A DNA stretch of 13,832 bases from Treponema sp. (lineage in GTDB: Bacteria > Spirochaetota > Spirochaetia > Treponematales > Breznakiellaceae). The position numbers were made by a program, and so were the translations under genes. Shown piece after piece: positions 7,298 through 13,805 of this stretch (within the stretch, counting starts at the first letter, position 1; each line of letters starts with the position of its first letter). The stretch covers positions 1 to 13,832 of the forward strand of contig JAITRD010000058.1 of NCBI GenBank assembly GCA_031288575.1, given 5' to 3'. The notes beneath the pieces were generated by a model. It searched no databases. It saw nothing but the letters and a program-made list of their open reading frames with translations, and was not told the origin of the DNA.

Positions 7298-8073
7298 CAA
7301 AATCCCTGGTTTAATAAATTATTTTCCCGCAAATAGGGTTTTAAAACCTTAAAAATGTTATCCGCCATTATTTCGTACCCTGCCGCGTTTGGATGGATCT
7401 GGTCAGACATATGTATTCCCCATACCCCGTTCCAAATATCCTCAATTAATTCAATGTTGTTTGATGAGGCAAGGGTGTTAAACATAGTATCATATTGATT
7501 AATCAACTCTGTCTGTTTGTCATAATCGGTAATGTTAAAAACCCTTGCCATTTCCCTTGCAATGGCCTCTGTGTAAAATTTTGCGATATATATTTTTCTT
7601 TTGCCGTCCTTAATCAAATCAATAATATTTTGCAGCTTCCTTTCCGTGTTTTTTATGTCGATTCCCATACGAAGATCGTTTGCCCCAAGTTCAATTATCA
7701 CAATAAGCGGATTTTTTGAAAGAACATCCTTCTCTACCTGTGTTAATGCCCAGGGGGTAGTGAATCCGGATGTTCCCGCGTTAATAACGGGAATATTTAT
7801 TTTGTTTTGCAAATACGCGGGAAAAGATTTTTCCCTGTCCTCTTTGCGGGGGACCGTTGCGCCATAACCGGCGGTAAGGCTGTCCCCAAAACAAACCAAT
7901 GTACTTTCAGTGTTATTGCCGGCAACATCATGATTGCAGCCTGTAAGGACACAGAAACCAAGGATTAATCCAAAAAAAGCGGTCAAAAATATAAACTTCT
8001 TTATACCAGCCTCCTTTACAACCCTCTTGGGGCCGTAAATTAAGCATAAAACAATTCCTCCGCCGGTTTCCAC
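7297..8073 (-). CDS. GDSL/SGNH-family esterase lipoprotein
   Basis: An SGNH hydrolase resembling TesA-type arylesterase/lysophospholipase. Counting from codon 24 (see below), the four blocks are CFGDSLTAG with nucleophile S42, NAGTSG with G77, ELGANDLR with N109, and MSDQIHPN with D201 and H204. The coordinates give the frame from its only canonical start, GTG at 8073, which has no ribosome site. A perfect lipoprotein signal (KKF, hydrophobic LTAFFGLILGFCVLTGC, lipid-attachment Cys 23) begins at an ATA codon at 8004, placed 5 bp after AAAGGAGG; initiation there would give 235 residues. It should be anchored in a membrane facing the periplasm or outside. It is the last gene of the minus-strand lipoprotein array, 49 bp after its neighbour with no clear terminator between them, and is much more A+T rich than pth. 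Substrate is unknown (acyl ester, acetylated sugar or lipid). Confidence 0.85.
   Translation of the reverse strand: METGGGIVLCLIYGPKRVVKEAGIKKFIFLTAFFGLILGFCVLTGCNHDVAGNNTESTLVCFGDSLTAGYGATVPRKEDREKSFPAYLQNKINIPVINAGTSGFTTPWALTQVEKDVLSKNPLIVIIELGANDLRMGIDIKNTERKLQNIIDLIKDGKRKIYIAKFYTEAIAREMARVFNITDYDKQTELINQYDTMFNTLASSNNIELIEDIWNGVWGIHMSDQIHPNAAGYEIMADNIFKVLKPYLRENNLLNQGF
8010..8017 (-). promoter_or_regulatory. Strong Shine-Dalgarno site facing an ATA codon
   Basis: AAAGGAGG on the minus strand (8017-8010) is followed by a 5-bp spacer and ATA (8004-8002), which begins the lipoprotein signal of the esterase. No ATG, GTG or TTG lies in frame near this spot, so the site points to non-canonical initiation at ATA, or to a recent ATG-to-ATA change. 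Confidence 0.6.
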
Positions 8074-8122
8074 TAAATTTTAGGAGTTTTTTCAGAAATG
8101 AGGGGCGATTCCGGTCCCGGCT

Positions 8123-9337
8123 CTACTCGGTGTAAACAATCAGAATGTCGTCAAGGTTTAATAAATAATAATCGTAATGGCTGCTGTAGCCCGAGACTGG
8201 ATGCGGGCCTTCCCAATATGCCCCATACTGCGTCCATTCGACGTGATGCGTTCCGGCTTCAATTTCGTACTCCGCCTCTGTCCACGGAATGTCACTGCCC
8301 CAAGAAGCCTTCATCGTTCCGTCAATTGAAAAACGGTCACCCCCTATCTTCCTTCCTGATGAGGGATGCTTGTGGGCATACCAAAAAGAAAGCCGTGCCT
8401 TCCGGTCCAGTGTAAAACTTAGGCGCAGGCTGCCGTCTATGGCGATTGATTTATCGCCGTTTTTGGGAGGATAATAGTAATAAGATAGAGAATAATTGCC
8501 ATAGGGAGTTTCGTTATATGAATCGGTAAAATCACCTGCCTTGTAATATCTGGCGTCATCGCTTATTGCAGTATATTCCTGGCGTTCATTAATCGATCCG
8601 CTTTCCGCGTCATCAAAAAACACAAGCATCTTTTGAATGTCCTGAAGGGTGCCGTCATTTATGTCATAGGCGGCTTCTACTACTTCGGTATTGTTGTCTA
8701 TAGTATAAACCTTGTCCTCATAGGCCGCGACAGAAACCGCGTTTTTTGTTCGCAGCTTCAGAAGGCCTTTTTTTCGGGCAAAGAAGATGTACTGGGAACC
8801 TGCGGCAACGGTGTTTTTTACCTGCGCCCCTCCCGCCTCAATGTCGGAACCGGCCGTACTGGTGGCGAAATGTTTGCCGTTCCAGGTAACATTCTGTAAA
8901 ACAAAGGAGGAATCGTTTTTAATGGCCAGATAGGTTTGCCGCGGTTCCATTGCCCCAAGGGTTTGAATATTGGCGGTATCGTCGGTTTGTACCACAACCG
9001 TATTATCCGTAAAGGTGAATTCCTTTGTTTCCCCCGTTTCCACCTCCGCTATGCTTTGGGTGCGGCAATTAATGGAAGCCGGAAGCTTGGAAAAAAATAT
9101 ATACCCGGCGCTTCCCTGCGGTATTTCAATGGTTCCTATGGAGCCTGGTTTGAGGCTGGAAGGTTCGGAATTTTTATCCTGCCATTTGATGTTTTCGATT
9201 GTCCAGGCTGATTCGTTTTTTATTTTCAGGACGGTTGATGTTATCGACGCCTCTTCTTCCGGGTCTGGTTTGCAGACCGTAATGAGAAGCCCGAAACATA
9301 GGACCGTCATTGTTATCCAAGTTGGCATTTTTTTCAT
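8123..9337 (-). CDS. Tandem-module surface lipoprotein, 404 aa
   Basis: Not a recognised family. The start is ATG at 9337, preceded by AAGGAG with 8-bp spacing; a longer frame back to 9457 would run into the neighbouring gene and hide the signal peptide. The signal ends in LLITVC (lipid Cys 22), followed by an acidic stretch. Two similar modules follow (about 36-128 and 136-231), each with the pattern I-K-N-x-S, then N-[IV]-x-W, then G-S-x-x-Y-I-F-F, then R-T, then a [DN]-N-T near the end. A C-terminal domain (about 238-404) starts VFFDDAE, contains LSFWYA, and ends LNLDDILIVYTE; its layout recalls MAM-like or lectin-like beta-sandwiches ending in a W-x-D-D-I strand (inference). It is a paralogue of the 386-aa gene 16 bp upstream. 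Probably a membrane-anchored adhesin or binding protein; no enzyme motif was seen. Confidence 0.8.
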   Translation of the reverse strand: MKKMPTWITMTVLCFGLLITVCKPDPEEEASITSTVLKIKNESAWTIENIKWQDKNSEPSSLKPGSIGTIEIPQGSAGYIFFSKLPASINCRTQSIAEVETGETKEFTFTDNTVVVQTDDTANIQTLGAMEPRQTYLAIKNDSSFVLQNVTWNGKHFATSTAGSDIEAGGAQVKNTVAAGSQYIFFARKKGLLKLRTKNAVSVAAYEDKVYTIDNNTEVVEAAYDINDGTLQDIQKMLVFFDDAESGSINERQEYTAISDDARYYKAGDFTDSYNETPYGNYSLSYYYYPPKNGDKSIAIDGSLRLSFTLDRKARLSFWYAHKHPSSGRKIGGDRFSIDGTMKASWGSDIPWTEAEYEIEAGTHHVEWTQYGAYWEGPHPVSGYSSHYDYYLLNLDDILIVYTE

Positions 9338-9353
9338 GTTCAATGCTCCTTCT

Positions 9354-10514
9354 TTACTCGGTGTAGTAAACAAGAATGTTGTCCAGGGACAGATAACTGT
9401 AGTAACCCTCGTAATAACCATGCTTGGTCCATACAATTTCATGGAGACCCGCTTCAAGGGTATATTCCTGGAAGGACCAGTTATAATTCCCCTGCCACTC
9501 CGCCTTTTGGGTTTCGTCTATGGCAAAGACGGCTCCCTCTGTGAGAGTCCCATAATCTATATTGGCATACCAGAAGGAAAGCTTCGCCTCCCGTTCCAGG
9601 TTAAGCGTTAAACGCAGTTTGGCATCAGTAAGACCGCCAAGGGCGATTGATTTGCCGGTGCCGGTATAGGGTCCATAAAAAGAAGTATAATTGTAACGAT
9701 AATAAGGTAACTCGCTAGAGTTGGAATAATAAGCGGAGCCCTTCCGTTCCGCATAGTTCTGTATCTCCCCTTCGGCGTCATCGAAGAAGACCACCGTGGT
9801 CGTCATATCCTTGAGGGTGCCCGTATTGTCCGGGTTATTTGCCTCAACGATCAGGGTATTATCGGTAAAGACAAATTCTTCCGTCCCATTCTCCCCAACG
9901 GTAACTACCTCCTTGGTACGGGCGAAGGCGGGGTTTGACTTCCGCTTGAAGAAGATATACCCGGAACCGGGGTCAACCTCTTTTGTTACGGTATTCCCGA
10001 CGGGAACGGAATTTTCGACGGCATTTGACGCAAAGGTTACGCCCTGCCATTGCACGTTCTGGAGTTCGCTAAAGGACTGGTTTTTTATTGTCAGAGCGGT
10101 TGACGAGGCCGGTGCAGTTGGTGTAATAGCCGAAAGGGCGCCTTTATTAGTCTCTTGAGTAGTATCCACCACCATGGTAGCATTAGTGAGGGTAAACCGG
10201 GTCGTGCCGTTTACCGGTATGGCATCTGCGGTACGCAGAGTCATTGCCACTGTTCCGTCCCTGGTAAAGTAGAGATAGTCGGAACCGTTTTGAACTCGGG
10301 CATCTCCATTCCCATTGGCAGGAATTCGCAGATTTCCATTCGATGTTGTTATAATATTGTCCTTCCATTTTACATTACTAATGTCATAGAAGGATCCGTT
10401 CTCTATTGCTAAATACTGGTCCTTTACTTCTTCTTCCGCCTCTGTTTCGCAGGCCGTAACGAGAAGCCCGATGCACAGGGCTGCCGTTATTATCCTGATT
10501 GGCATATTTTTCAT
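9354..10514 (-). CDS. Tandem-module surface lipoprotein, 386 aa
   Basis: Paralogue of the 404-aa gene that follows it. ATG at 10514 is preceded by AGGAGGT with 6-bp spacing. The signal peptide MKNMPIRIITAALCIGLLVTAC gives lipid Cys 22, then an acidic linker. Module 1 spans about 34-127 and module 2 about 141-234, sharing I-x-N-x-S, N-V-x-W, G-S-x-Y-[IL]-[FY]-F, R-T and a late [DN]-x-T with each other and with the sister protein. The C-terminal domain (241-386) shares VVFFDDAE, GKSIA, REAKLSFWYA, LEAGLHEIVWT and LDNILVYYTE with the sister. No catalytic residues are evident. The 27-bp gap from the 241-aa gene and 16-bp gap to the next gene indicate one operon. Function unknown; surface binding is the most likely role. 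Confidence 0.8.
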   Translation of the reverse strand: MKNMPIRIITAALCIGLLVTACETEAEEEVKDQYLAIENGSFYDISNVKWKDNIITTSNGNLRIPANGNGDARVQNGSDYLYFTRDGTVAMTLRTADAIPVNGTTRFTLTNATMVVDTTQETNKGALSAITPTAPASSTALTIKNQSFSELQNVQWQGVTFASNAVENSVPVGNTVTKEVDPGSGYIFFKRKSNPAFARTKEVVTVGENGTEEFVFTDNTLIVEANNPDNTGTLKDMTTTVVFFDDAEGEIQNYAERKGSAYYSNSSELPYYRYNYTSFYGPYTGTGKSIALGGLTDAKLRLTLNLEREAKLSFWYANIDYGTLTEGAVFAIDETQKAEWQGNYNWSFQEYTLEAGLHEIVWTKHGYYEGYYSYLSLDNILVYYTE

Positions 10515-10541
10515 TTAATTACCTCCTGGTACACCAAAAAA

Positions 10542-11267
10542 TTAAAACACAATCTTCTGTTCGCCGGTTTTTACTACCGATGTGCCGTTGTAGGAAAAAC
10601 TGTAGACATAGCTGTTTTTTGCGGTAAATTCCGGTACGCTGACCGCGTTAAACGTGGTATAGACCGAATAGTCGCCATGGGAGACGCCTTCCGCGGCGGA
10701 GGGAATCTCGTAGACGCCGGTCTTTCCTGGGGGGACCGGAAGATTCCCGTTCCCGGTCTGTTTATAGGCTGTTCCGTGCTTGCGTAATTCAAACTGCATA
10801 CTTGAGGCGTTAAGGATTTTTACAAAAGCCTTCGGGAATTCAAGTTCCGCGGGCTGCGGTATCTGTTTGGTGTAGGATTTGTTTTCTTCCACCACAAAAT
10901 TTATCTGGATGTTGGGATCGATACCCTTGGCCCACACTTCGCCGCTGGCCAAATCCGTACCGTCCACAACCTTGTAGGCATATTCAATACAAAACGTGGA
11001 ACCCACGCCATAATTGTCGCTGATCCTGACATCGACCTTTTTTGACTGGCCGGTACCCAGGGATTCAATCAGCACGGGGCCCGAAAAGGCGCCCAGAAGA
11101 ACCGTTACCGTATAACTGGACTCATTAAAGAAGATTACTTTGCCGGTTTTTATTTCTATCCCGTTGTCATCCGAATCCGGACCGTTGCCGGAAGAACCCG
11201 CGGGACAGGCCATTAAGACCAGCGCCATCATCGCCAAAGGCGGCCCAAACAGGCATGATTTTTTCAT
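10542..11267 (-). CDS. Hypothetical lipoprotein, 241 aa
   Basis: Function not recognised. Signal peptide MKKSCLFGPPLAMMALVLMAC gives lipid Cys 21, followed by a Ser/Gly/Asp linker. The mature part looks all-beta: GKVIFFNESSYTVTVLLG (about 41-58) and a second NASSMQFELRKHG block (about 152-164). Weak matches to the 365- and 372-aa proteins (N-x-[ST] after a strand, an ISD motif, and an N-x-x-x-x-x-ELRK block) suggest a shortened distant relative. Its first codons and leader are almost identical in DNA to those of the 365-aa gene, while the mature parts are far more diverged. GAGGAG lies just before the ATG at 11267. Confidence 0.75.
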   Translation of the reverse strand: MKKSCLFGPPLAMMALVLMACPAGSSGNGPDSDDNGIEIKTGKVIFFNESSYTVTVLLGAFSGPVLIESLGTGQSKKVDVRISDNYGVGSTFCIEYAYKVVDGTDLASGEVWAKGIDPNIQINFVVEENKSYTKQIPQPAELEFPKAFVKILNASSMQFELRKHGTAYKQTGNGNLPVPPGKTGVYEIPSAAEGVSHGDYSVYTTFNAVSVPEFTAKNSYVYSFSYNGTSVVKTGEQKIVF

Positions 11268-11330
11268 TTCAACTCCTCATTGTCAAAAGGGAGGCCCCGG
11301 AACCGGAGCCTCCCGCGGGGCCGTCAGTTA
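11206..11330 (-). repeat. Leader/signal-peptide cassette, copy A
   Basis: Direct repeat of 12364-12488: the two align over 125 bp without gaps and with 9 mismatches by eye. In transcription order it holds the stop codon of the upstream gene, a GC-rich hairpin, TTTT, the ribosome site and the first 21 codons (through the lipid Cys) of the next lipoprotein. Similarity fades sharply beyond the Cys codon. Confidence 0.85.
11285..11314 (-). terminator. GC hairpin plus TTTT between lipoprotein genes, copy A
   Basis: On the minus strand GGGAGGC and GCCTCCC (11289-11314) form a 7-bp stem, extended inside by CCG/CGG past one mismatch, and TTTT (11288-11285) follows. It lies between the TAA of the 365-aa gene and the ribosome site of the 241-aa gene. 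It may be a partial terminator that lowers expression of downstream genes, or an RNA-processing stem. Confidence 0.55.
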
Positions 11331-12425
11331 AGGGGATACAAATTCGTCCGCGATGTCCTGCCGGGCTCCCTCGATAATGATCGCCGCATAACTGGCAGGG
11401 TCGCTCAGTTCGCCGCTGCCCTTATAGTTAATGCTAACCGCATAGTCATAGCCGTTTTTGATAATCGGATCATCTGTTTCTCCGATAAATCGCACCGGTA
11501 TGTGCAGGGAACCAGCGAACAGGGTGATAACGATATTCTGTTTTTCACCGGTCTTAGTGCTTTCCAGTTCAAAGGTAAGTTGCTCGTCCGTCCCAATCAC
11601 ATCATACCCCTCTTGGGAGCTAAGCACCTTGTTCCCTTCCAGGGTAAAGCGGACGGCCTGATTGGGGACCTGGTTTGTTACGGTAATGCAGGCGGAAGGC
11701 TGAAACCTGCTTTCAAAATCTGTCAGGCCGTCTGGGGGGAACCAAAATGTATTGGATGTATCATCGGGGCGGGGCACTATCGTTATCATTTCAGAAACGG
11801 ATGCAGGTTTTAGGGTCCTAATATTTCCGGTTGACCTGGAATAATACACATACACAGGACAAAGGGTAAGCTCTGTTGAAGTTTTAGCGTATAACTGATA
11901 ATTGTTTGTCAGTGCGGGGAGATATGCTATTGCCTCGCCATTGGGGCCGTCTTTTCGCAATTCGAGCCCATAAGGCCCCAGATTGCTTACCTTATAACCA
12001 AAGTCCCCGGTATAGTCGGGGTTGATCTCCCTGTGCCACGTTTTCCTTGGACCATAAACAGCATAAGCTGAATATTCAATCTTTGCCCTAGAGAGGCCGG
12101 CGCTGTTTGCCTCGTACTCATCCCTGGACATACCCCGCAGGATCAAAAGACCTCCCGCATCAAAATCATCCAGATCATCGGAAATGTCAAAATTCTTAGC
12201 TGCCCCGGCCCTGACCCCGCCGATAAGGTTTGAGGCATCAGAGGGCTGTCCCAAGAAAAGCACCATATCTTTTTGTGTGTTGTTGGCAATGCTCAGGGTT
12301 CCGCCGCTTTCAGATTCCCAGTTAATGCTGATATCATTGCCGTCATCCTCCGCGGCATCCGGGCAGGCCATTAAGACCAGCGCCATCATCACCAAAGGCA
12401 GCCCAAATAGGCATAATTTTTTCAT
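11328..12425 (-). CDS. Hypothetical lipoprotein, 365 aa
   Basis: Function not recognised. Signal peptide MKKLCLFGLPLVMMALVLMAC gives lipid Cys 21; an acidic linker follows. The protein is a clear paralogue of the 372-aa product upstream: shared blocks include GGTLSIANNTQKDMVLFLG, LIGGVRAG, a Asp-rich ISDD segment, ILRGM/ITxxEYEAN, AKIEYSA, TGDFGYKV, GLELRKDGPNGE and, near the end, PIIKNGYDYAVSI. It appears all-beta with Asn/Thr-rich turns, fitting a surface or periplasmic binding protein. ATG at 12425 is preceded by AAGGAG. The gap to the upstream gene is 99 bp and contains the second cassette hairpin. No enzyme motif was found. Confidence 0.8.
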   Translation of the reverse strand: MKKLCLFGLPLVMMALVLMACPDAAEDDGNDISINWESESGGTLSIANNTQKDMVLFLGQPSDASNLIGGVRAGAAKNFDISDDLDDFDAGGLLILRGMSRDEYEANSAGLSRAKIEYSAYAVYGPRKTWHREINPDYTGDFGYKVSNLGPYGLELRKDGPNGEAIAYLPALTNNYQLYAKTSTELTLCPVYVYYSRSTGNIRTLKPASVSEMITIVPRPDDTSNTFWFPPDGLTDFESRFQPSACITVTNQVPNQAVRFTLEGNKVLSSQEGYDVIGTDEQLTFELESTKTGEKQNIVITLFAGSLHIPVRFIGETDDPIIKNGYDYAVSINYKGSGELSDPASYAAIIIEGARQDIADEFVSP

Positions 12426-12488
12426 TTCAACTCCTTGTTTTCAAAAGGGAGGCCCCGGAACCGGAGCCTCCCGCGAGGCCGTCAGCTA
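12364..12488 (-). repeat. Leader/signal-peptide cassette, copy B
   Basis: Partner of 11206-11330, offset by 1158 bp with no net insertion. The triplet matching the TAA stop of copy A reads TAG here (12488-12486) but lies 36 bp beyond the true TAA stop of the 372-aa gene (12525-12527). It looks like a stop codon inherited with the duplicated segment rather than one in use. Confidence 0.85.
12443..12472 (-). terminator. GC hairpin plus TTTT between lipoprotein genes, copy B
   Basis: Same hairpin as copy A, with identical stem and loop (12447-12472) followed by TTTT (12446-12443) on the minus strand. It sits between the 372-aa and 365-aa genes and could attenuate read-through. Confidence 0.55.
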
Positions 12489-12524
12489 ATACGATCCTGT
12501 CAAGATCGATTAATGGCAACTGTG

Positions 12525-13643
12525 TTATAAAGAATCTATTTCATTGCTGAGATCACGGACTGTGGCGCTCTCTGTAATAACAGCGGTATATCCTGATGCT
12601 TCCTGTCCGGAACCGCGCAATGTCACAGTATAATCATATCCGTTCTTTATAACCGGCTCGGTACTCTCGCCATCGACTCTAACTGGCACCTGTATAGCAC
12701 CCTGGTAGAGGGTACACACAAGGTTTTGAGGTGTCCCGCTGGCAGTGCTTTTTAACTCAAAAGTAAGAGTTTCGCCGGATGCTACGCCATCGGCATCACC
12801 ATAGCCATTCTGAGCTACCAAATTCCTGGAGGCGGCAATGGTAAAACGGGCTCCTTGGTTAGCGACATTGTTAGTCACAGTAATATAAGCAACCGGTGAA
12901 GTAAGCGAATCCTTAATTCGATCCCATTGATCTTGGCTTGGAAAATAATACGTTTGAATAGCGCTTGAATTGACGATTGACCGAGGATCGATCGCAACGC
13001 CCTCAAACACCGATGCCGCTTGCAGGGTTGTTACCTGACCATTGCGTCTATCGTAGTAGACAAACAGAGGAAATACCACCATTTGAGACTGCGAATTGGC
13101 ATAGAGTAAGTAATTAGCCGCTAGTCTCGGTAGATACCCGATTTTCTCTCCGTCAGGACTGTCTTTCCGCAGTTCCATCCCGATACGCCCGGTATTGTTT
13201 ACCCTGTAACCAAAGTCACCTGTCCAATTGGGGCTGATTTCCGTCCGGAATTTTTTACCTTGTCCGTAAGTCGCCATAGCGGAGTATTCAATTTTTGCTT
13301 GGGACAGGTTGGTCTTGTTGGCTTCGTATTCATCCTTGGTTATGCCCCGCAGGATCATGTATCCGCCGATTTCGAAATTATCAACATCATCGGAAATATT
13401 TAATTCTCTGGTATCCAAAGCCTTTACGCCGCCTAGAATGGTCGAGTTGCTGGGTGTTTGTCCTTCGAAAAGAACAATATCCTTTGAGGTATTATTGATA
13501 ACAGTTAAGGTTCCGCCGCTTTCATCATCCCAGTTAATGCCATTACTGCCGCCATTGCCATCCCCATCATCCTCCAGCGGGCAGGCCATCAGGACCAGGG
13601 CCGCGGCCAGAAGAACCGCCAAAAACTTGAACTTTTCTTTCAT
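12525..13643 (-). CDS. Hypothetical lipoprotein, 372 aa (first gene of the array)
   Basis: Function not recognised. Signal peptide with basic MKEKFK, hydrophobic LAVLLAAALVLMAC (lipid Cys 21), then a Asp/Gly/Asn-rich tether to about residue 42. The mature part parallels the 365-aa protein: GGTLTVINNTSKDIVLFEG (43-61), LNISDDVDNFEIGGYMILRGITKDEYEAN in two adjacent stretches, AKIEYSA, TGDFGYRVNN, GMELRKDSPDGE, and PVIKNGYDYTVTL near the end. Its signal-peptide DNA does not match the cassette used by the next two genes. ATG at 13643 follows AAGGAG with 6-bp spacing. It is the promoter-proximal member of the six-gene array, lying 58 bp after an intrinsic terminator. Likely a surface or periplasmic lipoprotein. 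Confidence 0.8.
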   Translation of the reverse strand: MKEKFKFLAVLLAAALVLMACPLEDDGDGNGGSNGINWDDESGGTLTVINNTSKDIVLFEGQTPSNSTILGGVKALDTRELNISDDVDNFEIGGYMILRGITKDEYEANKTNLSQAKIEYSAMATYGQGKKFRTEISPNWTGDFGYRVNNTGRIGMELRKDSPDGEKIGYLPRLAANYLLYANSQSQMVVFPLFVYYDRRNGQVTTLQAASVFEGVAIDPRSIVNSSAIQTYYFPSQDQWDRIKDSLTSPVAYITVTNNVANQGARFTIAASRNLVAQNGYGDADGVASGETLTFELKSTASGTPQNLVCTLYQGAIQVPVRVDGESTEPVIKNGYDYTVTLRGSGQEASGYTAVITESATVRDLSNEIDSL

Positions 13644-13700
13644 CGCTTACTCCTTTATTCGGGAAAAATATTTTTACAGGGATACCCCCATAACGCGCGG

Positions 13701-13747
13701 AGAGAAAATAAAAAAGCCGGAATATTCCCGCGAGGGAACTTTCCGGC
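13701..13747 (-). terminator. Strong intrinsic terminator upstream of the lipoprotein array
   Basis: On the minus strand GCCGGAA (13747-13741) pairs with TTCCGGC (13722-13716), and inside it TTCCC/GGGAA closes a four-base TCGC loop. Six T and then ATTTT follow. It should end transcription of a minus-strand gene lying beyond the right edge, so the lipoprotein array probably has its own promoter in 13644-13700, where no clear -35/-10 pair is seen. Alternatively it attenuates a longer leader. Confidence 0.8.
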
Positions 13748-13793
13748 CTGTGCTGCGGTATGGCAAAAATACAGTTTCAGCAGAATGTTTATT

Positions 13794-13805
13794 GGGGGGG
13801 GGGGG
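13794..13805. repeat. Homopolymer of 12 G (12 C on the coding strand)
   Basis: An uninterrupted run of 12 G. It is intergenic with respect to the visible genes, about 150 bp upstream of the first lipoprotein ATG and beyond the terminator. Runs of this length commonly vary by slipped-strand mispairing. Confidence 0.9.

Noticed and set aside
9338..9457. 40-residue N-terminal extension of the 404-aa lipoprotein frame
   Set aside because: It overlaps the end of the upstream gene and buries the lipoprotein signal; the ATG at 9337 has a good ribosome site.
8970..9611. Plus-strand frame of 213 codons across two lipoprotein genes
   Set aside because: It spans the junction of two well-supported minus-strand genes that have ribosome sites and signal peptides; it has no recognisable domain.
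11280..11813. Plus-strand frame of 177 codons opposite the 365-aa lipoprotein
   Set aside because: It is antisense to a gene with a clear paralogue, and it starts within the repeated hairpin region without a ribosome site.
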